From: Desmodus rotundus
Taxonomy: Eukaryota > Chordata > Mammalia > Chiroptera > Phyllostomidae
Length of the DNA stretch: 64,000 nucleotides
Reading direction: 5' to 3'
Assembly: GCF_022682495.2 (NCBI RefSeq)
Contig: NC_071397.1
Coordinates: forward strand, 18,052,739 to 18,116,738
Made by a program: the position numbers and the translations under genes. Below, one piece after another: positions 23,135 through 35,005 of this stretch. The notes under the pieces were generated by a model that saw only the letters and a program-made list of their open reading frames with translations, made no database searches and was not told the origin of the DNA. How positions within the stretch are numbered: position 1 is the stretch's first letter; every line of letters starts with the position of its first letter.

Positions 23135-23350
23135 TTTTTAATTTAAAAATTATGTTTATTGATATTAGAGAGAGAGGAAGGGAAAAACAGAGAAACATTG
23201 ATGTGAGAGAGAAACATCGATTATCTCCCATATGCACCCCAACTTGAGATTGAACCCACAACCCAGGTATGTGCCCTGACTGGGAATCAAACCCTCAACC
23301 TTTTAGTGTATGGGACGATGCTCCAACCAACTGAGCCACACTGGCCAGGG
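23135..23350 (-). mobile_element. Ves-type SINE
   Basis: Minus-strand head GCCCTGGCCAGTGTGGCTC at the right; tRNA-like segment; CTCACATCAATGTTTCTC body; T-rich left end. The direct repeat CTAATAATT lies at 23126-23134 and 23351-23359. Confidence 0.9.
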
Positions 23351-23429
23351 CTAATAATTATGTTTTGATAGAGACAGTCATGTTCTGGCCCACTGTACAG
23401 AAACTGGATGAGCAGAAAGATAGGCGATA

Positions 23430-23660
23430 TAGTGGGATTGTGGAAAGTGCAAAAGACCAGAACTCAGAGTGAGAATGTTTTGACTTATTAGCCTCATGAT
23501 TTGGGGTAATTTACTTGGGTTGTGTGAGCTTCAGTTTCCTTACCTGCAGAATGGGGATCAGAGTGTGTATTTTACTTTCCTCACAGGATCATTTTGAGGT
23601 TGAAATCCTTTTATGTGTATGAAAATGCTTCAATAATAGTAAGGTGCTAAAGATAAGGTG
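23430..23660 (+). repeat. MIR SINE
   Basis: GGGATTGTGGAAAGTGCAAA, TTTGGGGTAATTTACTTGGG, TCAGTTTCCTTACCTGCAGA and AATGGGGATCAGAG follow the MIR consensus order. Confidence 0.75.
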
Positions 23661-26384
23661 TCCTTATAGAATAGAGCATGGTGCTCCTCTGAGCTTCAAG
23701 GGGAATAGTAAGCTAAACTGACTTAAGAAATCTGTAAGGTTGACATGTTAGTAATGATACATTATAAATTTAAAAAGTGATTGGGATAGTTTGTAGTTCT
23801 TGGAATTATAAAATGATTAAGTGAAAATGAATAAAAATATCAAAAATTTATTGAATTAAGAAGTATTTCAGGTTTTGAAATATGCTATGTAAACAGAAGC
23901 AAATATTTTACTAATTTTAAATAAAAACACTTAGTCCTTACATAAGCCCTTTTCTTTTATAATAATGATTCCTTGCTTTTTAAAATATTAAGAAGTTGGA
24001 TGTAGGAATGGTCTAGGTATTCTACTCTACTATCAAGAATAATCTTTTATATTTTACATTAAAAAAGAAAGACCAGCAAGTTTTAACATAGTGTATATGA
24101 TTTACAGTGTCCATTGTTTGGAGCATCCCGATTTCTGGAATCTCACTGGCCATGTGGGTCTCACACTCTATCAAATGTATGGTCCCTTTAGTCCTTCAGA
24201 CCAAAACTTCTACATAATCTCAATGTTTGACAAAGAATATGAATGTTCCTCCTAAGGAACAGATCTCCTAAGACACTCTAGAAACAATTGCTAAATAGAT
24301 AAGTAAATAAGTAAGGAATAGATGTTCAGTGTGTCGATTGTGGCAGGAAGCTTGAAAAAGCTCAGGGGTAAAGGAAGTCACACGAATGTAATGGCAAATG
24401 CTAAGATTATGGGTGACTGAAAAAGTAGAAACAGCAATCTAGCTGCTGCAGAGTGTGCTTGTTCCTCCCAGCAAGACATCCTTGTTGGTTCCCCATCTCC
24501 CAAATTCCCACCCAAAGGATTAAAGAAACATGAATAGGGGAAGTTAGCGTTGTTCCTGTTAAGAAATAATCAAGGAAGCTCAACAGAAGCTCTCAGAGGG
24601 AGAAAGGCAACAGGGTAAGCAGTGGGGCCGTCAGTGGCATAGTGTTGGGCCTCTCTCCTCTTTTTCATGCCCTCTGTAAGCCTAAGGTCTTCAACATTCA
24701 GGCTCCATTCAGAGAGCCTGTTCTCACCGCCTTCTGCAGCTCATCCTGCCCTGTCCTATTGGAAGGCTGTAATTGCTGTTTCTTTGGCTTTCTTCACTGC
24801 AGTCCACAAAGAGAGGAAGGGAGGGGCTCAGATGACAGTTAACTCCAGTCTAAGAGTTGTGGGTGTGAGCTGGGAGGCTGTGCCTGTGGCTCCACCGCCA
24901 GCCTGTGCTTCTCAGGAGAACTGCTAAGGGGTGCCTCCTCACTGAGTTGGGAAGAGCTGAGCAATGTTAGAGGAGAGGAACTGATGTGAAGGAGGGCGGT
25001 CTTGGGAAGGAGGTTAAGGGAGAGGAAAGGCTGAGGATGGAGCTCACTTCTTGTTAGCATCAAAGGGAAAGTCCGGTGATACGGGACCTGGAAGGGGGTG
25101 TGATGCAAAAGGAATGAGTGACAGTCTTAACCCAGTGAAACAACTGGGTTCACACTGTCACTGTGGTCTGAGTCAACTCTTCTATTTGTTCACCAACAAT
25201 TCTCTCTTCCCTCCCAAGTTTCCCCTCTAAACCACTGAGACCCAACATCACAGGACAGGTCAGAGTTCATCTCTACAAGCCACCATCTATGGCCTTCGTT
25301 TCTCTGGTCTACTGATTTCTACTAAGGCCCATGGTAATTTTAACCAGAGGAGGTCATTTTATGGCTCATTGCCGAGTACATGAACACGCTTCCTTTTACG
25401 CCATTTTGGGGAGTATATATTTTCTTTTTCTTTGAAGGGAGTCCATTCTCAATGTTTTTTTCTTGGGAATTGTTTCTTGTGATAAAACCCAATAGCCAAA
25501 GATCACCAGCAACAAATCAATATTTCAACAAAGTTAGATTTATTTTATTCTCTCCCTTGTCTCCTCCTTCCTGGGTGATTGTGCTAAACCAACTGATACC
25601 ACCGTTGCATATGTGATGAAAAAGGATCACTTACAAGCATTCTGTTATTTCGTAGCCCACACACGATACAAAGGAAGAACTGCCGTTGTGGAAGAAGGTC
25701 CTGACCGGGCCCCAAATGGGGAGAACACTGCATGGAATGCATTCTGTAAAGGGTGGTTTCCGCCTTCCCCAAGTCCATTTCCTTCAGCTCTTTCAGGGGA
25801 GCGCTGACAAGTATCAGCATATATTGAATGGGCCTTGCCAGTAAATATCTATCTGATACGTAGAACCTTGAAACAAAATGCACCATTGTTTCTTTAGTTC
25901 TTCTTTCTATTATATTTATAAACAACACGGAAGTTCAATATCTAGAAACCAATAAAATTAAACTGAAACATAGGCCTCAGTGTATTATTATGTATTCTAA
26001 TTTTATGTGATTCTTTCTTCTCTTGTCAGAATGCCATGAAATTAAAGATCTATGAGAATCGGCAGCCCTTATTGTGTTTTTTCCTTGCTGTTTTGACTTT
26101 AGTAGATTTAGGCAACAAACCATTCATTCATTCAAATAAAATTACCACACTGTTGCAGGTACAGAAAGAAGCAGATGTGGATCCAACCCTTAAGGGATTT
26201 AAAGCCCCAGACTACCCTTTCTACCTTGGACTTTAGTACCACCTCTAAAAAAAAAGAAGCAGCACAATATTTCTGTTTTGAATACATGGTATTGGTGTGA
26301 CTCATTATATTTATGATCCCTTTAAACTTAAATTAAGAGGAAGTTCCTCGAGTGAATATTTTGTAGATTAAGCAAAAGATAGCT
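23661..26384. other. Intergenic sequence, nothing recognised
   Basis: AT-rich in 23660-24320, more balanced in 24400-25120. Frames at 24642-24927 and 25584-25928 show no recognisable motif. An AATAAA with an A-rich context near 25950 may mark the end of an old retroelement. Confidence 0.35.
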
Positions 26385-26860
26385 GTGATGGATTGCAAAA
26401 ATAGCCACAAATTATTTCATCCCTGCATGAAATGTGGATTTACGGTCTTTTCAGCAAGAGGTAAATTCTATTTCTCAAATCAGTAAATTTGGACCTGGCA
26501 TACAGGACATTAACAAATGTATGACAAGTAGAGACTTGACAAGGACTTGGTCATTAGGGCTTGCTGTCCTGTGGTTTTGGAATCCTGAGACAGCCATGAA
26601 TGAGCTTCAGCTCCCCTGCCGGTTGAAGGGAGACACATGGTCATGGTCTTGTCCATGTCACTTGAGCTAACTTGCCAACCACCAGACGTGAGACCGAGGC
26701 AATCCTGGACCCTACAACCCCAGCTGAGCTGCGATCTGTCTGTAGGTGTAGCCGAACAGACCCAGATTCTGCCCAACCCACAGAAGTGTGGAAAATAATA
26801 AATGTTTGTTGTTTTAAGTCACGATATTTTGGGGTGCTGTTATGCAGTAAAAACTAATAG
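26385..26860 (+). mobile_element. MLT1-type LTR (ERVL-MaLR)
   Basis: It starts TGTGATGGATTGCAAAAATA. Then come GACGTGAGACCGAGGCAATC, TGGACCCTACAACCCCAGC, AGCCGAACAGACCC and GTGTGGAAAATAATAAATG with TTGTTGTTTTAAGTCACGAT, and TTTTGGGGTGCTGTTATGCA near the end. This is the characteristic 3' half of MLT1. Confidence 0.85.
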
Positions 26861-27439
26861 TATTTTTAATCTCTTAAAATTTATGAAAATGTAATTTAAT
26901 CTGATGCAGCTACAGGATTAGGATGCGTTCAGAAAGTAAAAATAAAGTCTTCTAAGGTAACATTTCTTAAGACTACCTAACAAATCTATTGAAACTTGTA
27001 CCTTAGGAATTAAATAATTGGCAGAGATCTTTTTTAAAAACACTTTATTAAGGTATTATCAACATATTAAAAAGCTGTAGATATATTTATTATTTCTGGC
27101 ACAAGATCTGAAATTAAAATGGGTTAGGGGTAACATTCTGAGTTAGTAGGTGAATACAAGAATAGCTTTTACTCTACCTATGCCTAATACATTACACTCA
27201 ATGTTTGCTTAACGAATGATCAATATTTCTTGCTTTTCAAGTCAATATGTTTTAAATATAAAAATTACCATGGTGAGCTATCTGCACCAACCGCTTGTCA
27301 CTCAGCTACTCATTCCCTCTGGGCAGTGGCTCCAAGGGATAAATTCTAGGAAGTGATGGTTACGGTGCTTGGCTGGAAGCCCGGGGGATGCAGCAGTTGT
27401 CTGTGCTATCTTTCTCGCCTGCTGTTCTTCATCCTACTT
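26861..27439. other. Intergenic with a short L1 3' fragment
   Basis: AAACACTTTATTAAGGTATT at about 27040-27085 resembles an antisense L1M 3' end. Nothing else is recognised. Confidence 0.35.
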
Positions 27440-27922
27440 TAACTGGCTTTCTCCTCTACCATGCCAACAAAATGCTTCTCATCAAGGTCGCAAAGAACTC
27501 TATTGCTAAATCCACTGGACGCATTTCAAGTTCTATTTCAACCTCTCAGCAGCGTATGACACTTCCTAATCCCTCCCGTAATTTCTGTTACTCCACTGTC
27601 TTCTGGGTTTCTCCTTCCTTCTCTGAACACTCTGCAGTCTCCTTTGAGGGCTCTTTTTTCTTTTTTGAATCTCCCCATCCTTTAAATATTGGTGTTCCAT
27701 CAGGGATGCTGTAGGTCACCTGTTCTTATTCTATACTCTCTTCCTGGGCAATCTCATCCCTTACAGAGATTTTTATCTTCTGTGTACTAATCTCTTCCAG
27801 AGTAATGTCTGTGGTCGAAACCCCTATCCTGAGCATCAAAAGTCAAGCCATCTACCACACAGCTTCCCTTTGAACGTCTCTCAAGCACATCATTCTCAAC
27901 GTGTTCAAAACTGAAGGCCGAA
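27440..27922 (+). pseudogene. L2-type LINE reverse-transcriptase remnant (5' part)
   Basis: The order ATTGCTAAATCCACTGGACG, CTCTCAGCAGCGTATGACAC, TTAAATATTGGTGTTCCATC, GGCAATCTCATCCC and GTGTTCAAAACTGAAGG parallels the reverse-transcriptase gene of an ancient L2/CR1-like LINE. The frame 27388-27714 keeps a GVPSG-like trace of the conserved GVPQG motif. It is broken by stops and by an L1 insertion at its right end; it resumes at 28164. Confidence 0.7.
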
Positions 27923-28151
27923 GTACAAATCGATCATTATAGAATATCTCAGGGAATTACATTACAGCACGGGGGATATAGCCAACAATATTGCTATCTG
28001 TGCAGGGGGCCTGGAGGGTGGTGGAAATATTAGGAGCAACACTATGTAAAGTAAATGACTGTCTAACCACTATGCTGTACACCTGAAACTAATAGAGAAT
28101 AATACTGAATGTAAACTGTAATTGGAAATAAAAATAAACAAAACAGAAAAC
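27923..28151 (+). mobile_element. 5'-truncated L1 3' end inside the L2
   Basis: GTACACCTGAAACTAATAG followed by GGAAATAAAAATAAACAAAA is the L1 3' UTR and tail. CTGAAGGCCGAA (27911-27922) and CTGAAGGCTGAA (28152-28163) form a 12-bp target duplication with one change. Confidence 0.85.
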
Positions 28152-28163
28152 CTGAAGGCTGAA

Positions 28164-28430
28164 TTCTTCTTCTTTTCCCCAGGACCCATACTGCTTTTTT
28201 TCTTCCCCCGTTCCTCAACTCCTTTTATGATGCCAACCACAGAGAGTGATGCTGCTATGTAATTGGTTACTGAAGAGAGAGACCCAGGGATCATCCTTGA
28301 CTTCTCCGTCTCCTCTATCTCAGTCCTCAATTAATTAACCAGTCTTGTCAGTTGTTCTTAAGTGCATCCAGTCCTCCTTAGCTTTCTGTCTCTCCATTTC
28401 AGGGAAGGCTTGTTCCCAAATCATGTATGT
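28164..28430 (+). pseudogene. L2-type LINE remnant (3' part)
   Basis: CCAGGGATCATCCTTGACTT then CCAGTCTTGTCAGTTGTTCT continue the L2 order interrupted at 27922. They match the region just after the reverse-transcriptase core. Confidence 0.6.
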
Positions 28431-29505
28431 CTCTAAACCAGCCAGGGTCCTGACTCTCGACACTGACAGGCCAAACTCCTGACTCTGTCGTTATTTTCAT
28501 TTTGCCAAATATTACCTGCTCGGAAGTTGCAGAGAAAATGCGCTGGATGACTTCGTCTGAAAGGGCCAGAGACATGGAATTCTGAATGGGTGCATGTGAA
28601 CCTCTTTTATTTCAAAATATTATCCAGCTGCATCTGTAGTCATTTCTATAGCTTAGTCATTTCTCCATTTATTTTTGAGAACTCCATATCTATTTTATGG
28701 TTGATAATAACCCTCTAAATAGCACAGATTGCTTTTTTTCTCTCAGTAATTTTAGCTTTGAATTGCCTATGTTGAAACTCAAATATTTGTTTTCCAATTT
28801 CTCACATGTTCTTGAAAGATACTTTTCTGGGCTGTTGGAATTTTTCATCCTCACATTTGCTTAGCGTTTTTCACCCTAAACTGTCTAGTGTACACAGCAA
28901 ACTTAGAACTCTGTGTAACAACAATCATACTTTCACACTTTCATAGGATGACTCCTCATTGCTCACAGTTTATTTTTTACTCGGAAAAGTGCTTATTTAT
29001 ACTATTTCCTTTTTTTTGTTCCAAAAGATAATTAAAATCAAGAGGACCACATTTTAAAAAATCTCCCTGTGTAGATATCACTAATGCTTTGGGAATGAGG
29101 AAAAGAAAATAGGTTATAAGAATGTCTTCTCCGAAGATTCTTCTTAGTTTCATATGTTTTAAGGCACTTACGGTATTAGGTACTATATGTCAATCAATAG
29201 GCCTATAGGAGATGGTGGTGCAATTTGCGAGCTGTATGAGGGATAGAATCAAGGTGTCAACTACGTGGGTGTGTTTGTGTTTGGTGCACACGGGACACCC
29301 CTTGTGCCCCATCCGGCATCAGCAACCAGATGCGAAGGCGCAATCTAGCAATGCCTTGCCTCAGTCGTACTGTGTGTCTCTTGCGGCCTGTTTCTTCTCT
29401 GTTCTTGCAGTGCGTGAGGTCTTCTGGAACTCAGAGGCATTGTGACAGATACATAAACCCGAAGAGAAAGAGAATAATAGTTCCCGGGGCAATCTTTGAC
29501 CAATG
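28431..29505. other. No recognised feature
   Basis: AT-rich intergenic DNA. Confidence 0.4.
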
Positions 29506-29705
29506 AGGGATGAGAGCCGGGTGTATTGTGAATACATATACTTTAATTACTTGACCTCTCTCAGCCTCAGTCTCCTGCTCTGCAGAGCATAGAGAAAAAT
29601 CCCTACACAATAATAATACCCTCCAGCATAGTGAGGACTAAATGAGATAAAGTATGCAGAGGTCTATCAAATAGTAGGTGCTCAATGAATGTTAACTCTC
29701 CTCTC
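29506..29705 (+). repeat. MIR SINE
   Basis: TTGACCTCTCTCAGCCTCAG, AGTGAGGACTAAATGAGATA and GTAGGTGCTCAATGAATGTT are MIR core and 3' end. A second partial MIR-like stretch lies at 29880-29960. Confidence 0.75.
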
Positions 29706-30117
29706 TGTTCTCACATTTATAAAATGGCGATAATGAGTATTATTATTTGGTTAGTGTTTTTACTCTTAGATTTTACAAATAATTTAAAGAAAATAATATT
29801 TTAAACTTTAAACTCTTGGAAAATTGGGATTACTAACAATAACCAATAACTATAGCCAAATTGTATTGTTGAAAGAGATTCCTTTCTGTAATCAGAAAAA
29901 CCTAGATTTTAGTTCTGGTCCCAACGATTGCTGTCTGTCCCACCTTGGACAATCTGTGGAGACTTACACAACATTGGATGAGGACATAGTCTTCTTGTTT
30001 TAACTCCCAAGCAACTGTTGGCTGGAGAGGGGGAGCAAGATGGGGAGAAGAATGTTTAATGGTAACACAGTCAACAGGGAATTTATTTCCAGCTTTCACT
30101 CCAAGTAGGAAGTGATT

Positions 30118-31945
30118 CTTAACAACTGAACTTATTTTGCTTAGCATAATGTCCTCAAGTTTCATCATGACGTAGCATGTGTCAGGATTTCAGTTTTTCA
30201 AAGCTGCATACTATTGTATGTGCACACCACATTTTCTCTACCCATTCATCTCTTTATGTACATTTGGCTTGCTTTCCACCTCTTGGCTACTGAGAATAAT
30301 ACTGCCATGGATGTCGGTGTCCAGATATCTCTGAGATTCTGCTTTGAATTCTTTTGGGTATACATGCAGAAGTGGAATTGCTGGGTCACATGGTAGTTCT
30401 ATTTTCAAGTTTTGAGGAATCTCCATTCTGTTTTCCAGAATGGCTGTACCAGTTTACATTCATACCAATAGTGCACAAGGGTTCCGATTTCTCTGCATCC
30501 TCATCAACACTTTTTATTTTCTGTTCTTTTAACAGTGGCCGTCCTAGTGGTTTGATTCGTGTTTGTCTAATGATTACTGATGCTGAGCATCTTTTCATAT
30601 GCCTGTGGGTCATTTCTGTATCTTTTTTGGGCAATAGTTTATTCAAGATTTTCCCCAATTTTTAACATCAGGTTATTTGTTCTTTTGTTGTTGAGTTGTA
30701 GAAGTTCCTTATATTTTCTGGATATCAACTTTTATATGTCAGACATACGACTTGCAAATATTTTCTCCCATTCTGCAAATTGCCTTTTTATTCTGTTGAT
30801 TGTTTTCTTTGCTGCACAGAAGTTTTTAAGTTTGCTTTTGTCGCCTGTGTTTTTGGCATCATATCCAAGTAATTATCACCAAATTCAATGTCTTGAGTCT
30901 TCTCTCTTATATTTTCTATTTCCTCCCTCCCTCCCTCCCTCCCTCCCTCCTTCCTTCCTCCCTCCCTCCCTTCCTTCCTTCCTTTTCTTTTCTTTTACAT
31001 GTAGGCAGCCAAACAAAGGCAAAAGAAATTATGCATCACCTCCTCCCCTGAAAATCTGAGGCATGCCCGTCCCCTATATTTTCTTTTCAGAGTGTTATAG
31101 GTCTTACAGGTCTTACATTTATGTCTTTAATTAGTTTTTAATTTTTTTTATTTGGTGTAAGTGTTCAATTTTGTTCTTTTGCATGTGGATATCCAGTTTT
31201 CCCAACATCACTGATTGAAGGCTCTACCCTTTCCCCATGTGCAGTTGTGTTGAAAATTATCTGGCCACATATGCAAGGGTTTCCTTCTGGGCCTTCTATT
31301 CTGTTTTGTTGGTCTGTATATCCGCCTTTATGCCAGTACCACATCATCTTGATTACCGTTGATTTTTAGTATGGTTTGAAATCAGGAAGCATGAAGCCTC
31401 CAGCTTTGTTCTTTTACAAGATCATTTTGGCTACTCAGAGTCCCTTATGATTCTATATACATTTTAGATGTTTTATTCTTTTCCTGCAAAATACCCATTA
31501 GGATTTCGATAGCCATTGCATGGAATCTATAGATCACTTTAGGAAGTGTGCACATTTTAATAACACTGTCTTCCAGCCCATGAGCAAGGGATATCTTTCC
31601 ATTTTTTTAATCTTCTTTGATTTTTTTCAAGCAATTTTGCAGCTTTAAGTGTACAAATCTTTTTTACCACCGTGGCTAAGTTTATTCCTAAGTATTTTAT
31701 CCTTTTTGATGTTATAGTAAATGGCATTATTTTTTGAAATTTCCATTTTAGATTGGTCATTGCTAGTATATAGAAATGCAATTGACCTTTATGTGTTGAT
31801 TTTTTTTATACTGCAACTTTGCTAAAATCTTTTATTAGCTATAACAATTGTGTGTGTGTGTAGTTTTTAGAGTTTTCCGTGTGTAAGATCATGTCATCTG
31901 CAAACAGAGATCATTTTACTTCTTTTTCAACTTGGATGCCTTTTG
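30118..31945 (-). mobile_element. L1 ORF2 / 3' fragment (older family)
   Basis: The plus strand is the antisense of L1: CTTAGCATAATGTCCTCAAG, AAGTGGAATTGCTGGGTCAC, GATGCTGAGCATCTTTTCAT, GTTGGTCTGTATATCCGCC, TGAAATCAGGAAGCATGAAG and GTGTAAGATCATGTCATCTG in the expected order over 1.8 kb. ORF2 is broken by many stops (remnant frames 30238-30426, 30386-30658, 31557-31781). A CCTC/CCTT microsatellite interrupts it at 30921-30996. Confidence 0.88.
30921..30996. repeat. (CCTC)n/(CCTT)n microsatellite
   Basis: Uninterrupted tetramer runs of CCTC change to CCTT and then CTTTT. The tract lies within the L1 and marks a break in its homology. Confidence 0.95.
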
Positions 31946-32319
31946 TTTTTTTATGTTTGTTTTAAACTTTCGAACAATTGAACTAAGATTCTAGCCTGAA
32001 AGGCAACACCTGGTGAGGAAAAACCAGAGCCTTTGCTGCCCCATCTGGCATCTTTGTTTAGTGAGACTCCTCTTCCCCGTCGGTGCAGCGTACACCAGGG
32101 TGTGTGCCGTGTGCAGCGGAGCACCGGATGAACGTCCGCTCCTCTAATCCCCTTGACTGAACGCTCAGATAATGGACACTTCTGTGTCACTTCACATCCT
32201 TTTGGCCTCCTCTCTAATTCCAGCCACAGCTCCAGTGATCAGTTCTGCGTAGGCATCAACGTGTTTCATGCAGGTGCCGCTGAATAGTGCTTCACCTACC
32301 ACCCCAGGCCTCTCAAATC
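31946..32319. other. No recognised feature
   Basis: GC-moderate sequence after the L1; nothing identified. Confidence 0.35.
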
Positions 32320-32690
32320 CTGTTTGGGGTCTTTTGTGATTCCCTCACGACAAGGCCCCTAGAAACCTTCTTGGAACTCACACGTGTGCGAGACTGCAGT
32401 GTGGAGCTGAGGAGGGGCAGGGCATATGGGCGGGGATAGGACAGAGGAGTTAATAACATTCCATGGGGCCCCCCTTGACCAATGGGGGAAAGGAGTCCGT
32501 GGATAAATGCTCTGCCCGCTCCACACACTTTAGGGGAAGGTTCTGAGACACAGTTCACAAGAATTGTCATCGAGGACAGAGTAACTGATTGTCTGAAGCA
32601 CTGCTCTGGGGAACCCGCCATAAACATGCTTGGACACCTGTAGGCAGCAGTTCTGACAGCAACCCCTGACCCCACCTGCTTCAGTTTCCC
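32320..32690. mobile_element. Possible old LTR, related to 40270-40670
   Basis: GAGTTAATAACATTCC, TTGACCAATGGGGGAAAGGA and GTGGATAAATGC occur in the same order as GAGTTAATGCCCCC, GGCCAATGGTGGACAGAGGT and GAATAAATACC in the second copy. A CCAAT box followed by an ATAAAT element fits an LTR promoter. Family not identified. Confidence 0.45.
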
Positions 32691-32754
32691 TTAAAAAGAC
32701 TCATTTGTCTTTGGTGCTTACATGATACATAACCACTTCAACTTATCTTTTAAA

Positions 32755-32865
32755 CTTAAAAATTTTTTTTAACTAACTACATTTGACATTCAATGTTATG
32801 TTATTACAGTTTCAGGTGTACAGTGTAGGGGTAACACATTGCCATCACTCATGAACCATTTCACA
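32755..32865 (-). repeat. L1M 3'-end fragment
   Basis: TACATTTGACATTCAATGTT and TTTCAGGTGTACAGTGTAGG are the antisense of an L1M 3' UTR. Confidence 0.6.
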
Positions 32866-33784
32866 TTTCTGAGTTTCAGTGTCCTCTTCGTAAAGCAGAA
32901 GCAAGACTACTTTTAAGTGTATTTAAAGTGTGAGCCATGAAACACATTTAAATCATTAGCTATAAATTTTTATTTCTGTTTTCAAACCTCACATTCATTG
33001 CCTCATGAATGAATATCTGCTTTTGTAAAACAAAATATGTACACAGATCTCCAGACTCATGACTACAGGCAAGGAGTGTTTTTTATTTTTTATTTTTTAT
33101 TTTTTTATTCCTGTCTGTAATCCCTTCCTATGCTGCTGTACCCAGGCTCCTGCTTGGAGCCTACGTTAGGAGTCCACCCACTGCCACCTCAGCTGCTAGG
33201 GCCACATGGTTGCTATGGAGAGAGAAAGCACCAACAGGGCTAGCTAGCCAGTGTTACCAGGAGAGGGAGAGAGAGGGACACCAGGTGCTTTTTCAAAATA
33301 ACCAGTCAACTTCTCAAGCTTTTGCAGGCTTCGGATAGGTCTACCCGCTAACCTCAGGGCTTCATGTCCCCTATCTAATCTGATTCCTCTTCCAGGCTAG
33401 ACAGACAGAACTCTATGGTCACCATCTTGCTTCCCATTACTCATGCCTTATAGAAGCACCTCCCCTGTTCACCGCTGTGGCTTCTACTGCACATGTGCTT
33501 ACCTCTCCCTTTATTGTTGATCCCCCTCCTCAGTAATCTGCAGTTGGACTGGTGGTTCCCTGGGGAGTGTGTGAAGTTGTAACTTCCTGATTAATCAGGC
33601 TTATGCTCCCTAGTTGACTATGCTTAATAATGTCTGATTCCCTTTGCATCCTTCCTTTATTAATATTTAGCTACCTATGCTAACAAAGTGACACAGGGTC
33701 TTTCACTTTGAGGAAAGATGGTGGTACATTAATAAGACAATAGTTACGCAAGGTAAGGTAGGCTCAGTGTCAAAGTGGGTGGTG

Positions 33785-33919
33785 CAGACCAGAGGTTCCC
33801 AGACGGAATCACTGGGAGAAGATTGTCACAAACACAGAATCCTAGATCCTACCCAGGGAGACTCTGACTCAGGAGATCTGAAGAGTAACTGAATCTATAC
33901 TTTTAGAAAGCTGCTCAAC
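33785..33919. repeat. MER5-type fragment within the transduced segment
   Basis: CAGAGGTTCCCAGACGGAAT, ACTCTGACTCAGGAGATCTG and a TAGAAAGCTGCTCAAC end resemble a MER5/MER20-type hAT element. It would have been carried along with the L1. Confidence 0.45.
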
Positions 33920-34181
33920 TTTTTTTTTTTTTTAATTGTTATTCACTTACAGTTGTATGCCTTTTCTCCCCATCCCTCCACCCCACCCCAGGTGAACCCA
34001 CCTCCTTCCCCCCTCTCCATCCTCCCCCTTGGTTTTGTCCATGTGTCCTTTATAGTAGTTCCTGTAATCCCCTCTACCCACTGTCCCCACCCCCACCCCC
34101 CACCCCCGCCCTGGCTATTGTTAGATTGTTCTTAACTTCAATGTCTCTGGTTATATTTTGTTTGCTTTTTTCTTCTATTGC

Positions 34182-34990
34182 TTATGTTCCAGTTAAAGGT
34201 GAGATCATATGGTATTTGTCCCTCACTTCCTGGATTATTTCACTTAGCATAATGCTCTCCAGTTTTATCCATGCTGTTGCAAAGGGTATAAGCTCCTTCT
34301 TTCTCTCTGCTGCGTAGAATTCCATTGTGTAAATATACCATAGTTTTTGGATCCACTCGTTTGCTGATGGGCACTTCGGTTGCTTCCAGTACTTGGCTAT
34401 TGTAAATTGTGCTGCTATGAACATTGGGGTGCACAGATTCTTTTGGATTGGTGTTTCAGTGTTCTTAGGGTATAATCCCAGCAGCGGAATTACTGGGTCA
34501 AAGGGCAGTTCCATTTTTAGTTTTCTGAGGAAATTTCATATTGTTTTCCACAGTGGCCTCACCAGTCTGCATTCCCACCAACAGTGCACGAGGGTTCCCT
34601 TTTCTCCACATCCTCTCCAACATTTGTTTGTGGATTTGTTTATGTTGGCCACTCTGACTGGTGTGAGATGATACCTCATTGTGGTTTTAATTTGCATCTC
34701 TCTGATGGCTAGTGATGCTGAGCATCTTTTCATATGTCTCTGGGCCCTCTGTATGTCTTCCTTGGAGAAGTGTCTGTTCAAGTCCTTTGCCCATTTTTTA
34801 ATTGGGTTGTTTGTCTTCCTGGAGTGGAGTCGTGTGAGTTCTTTGTATATTTTGGAGATCAGGCCCTTGTCTGAGGTATCATTGGCAAATATGTTTTCCC
34901 ATACTGTTGGTTCTCTTTGTAATTTGGTGCTGTTTTCTTTAGCCATGCAGAAGCTTTTTATTTTTATGAGGTCCCATTTGTTTATTCTTT
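34182..34990 (-). pseudogene. L1 ORF2 C-terminal remnant
   Basis: Two minus-strand frames cover the ORF2 C-terminus: 34990-34536 (with [20 protein letters not shown] and the cysteine block [18 protein letters not shown]) and 34514-34182 ([20 protein letters not shown] and MEFYAAERKKELIPF). The shift between them near 34515-34535 breaks the gene. Only the part after the reverse-transcriptase domain is present. The intact-looking frames suggest a fairly young insertion. Confidence 0.9.
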
Positions 34991-35005
34991 GCAAGGAGTG
35001 TTTTT

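Larger units (their letters stand above)
33084..34990 (-). mobile_element. 5'-truncated L1 with 3'-transduced flank
   Basis: The 15-bp direct repeat GCAAGGAGTGTTTTT at 33069-33083 and 34991-35005 encloses the whole unit. The right copy is followed by GA, so the cut site is TTTTT/GA. Reading leftward: L1 from 34990 (5' truncated) to 33934, an L1 poly(A) of 14 (T 33920-33933), about 810 bp of non-L1 DNA (33109-33919), AATAAA at about 33107, then a second tail with (AAAAAAT)n pattern to 33084. This is the expected product of read-through past the L1 terminator. Confidence 0.85.

Noticed and set aside
30580..31059. 159-codon plus-strand ORF
   Set aside because: It is antisense of an L1 ORF2 running into a CCTC microsatellite.
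34536..34994. 152-codon minus-strand ORF as a gene
   Set aside because: It is the C-terminal part of L1 ORF2 in a 5'-truncated, frameshifted copy.
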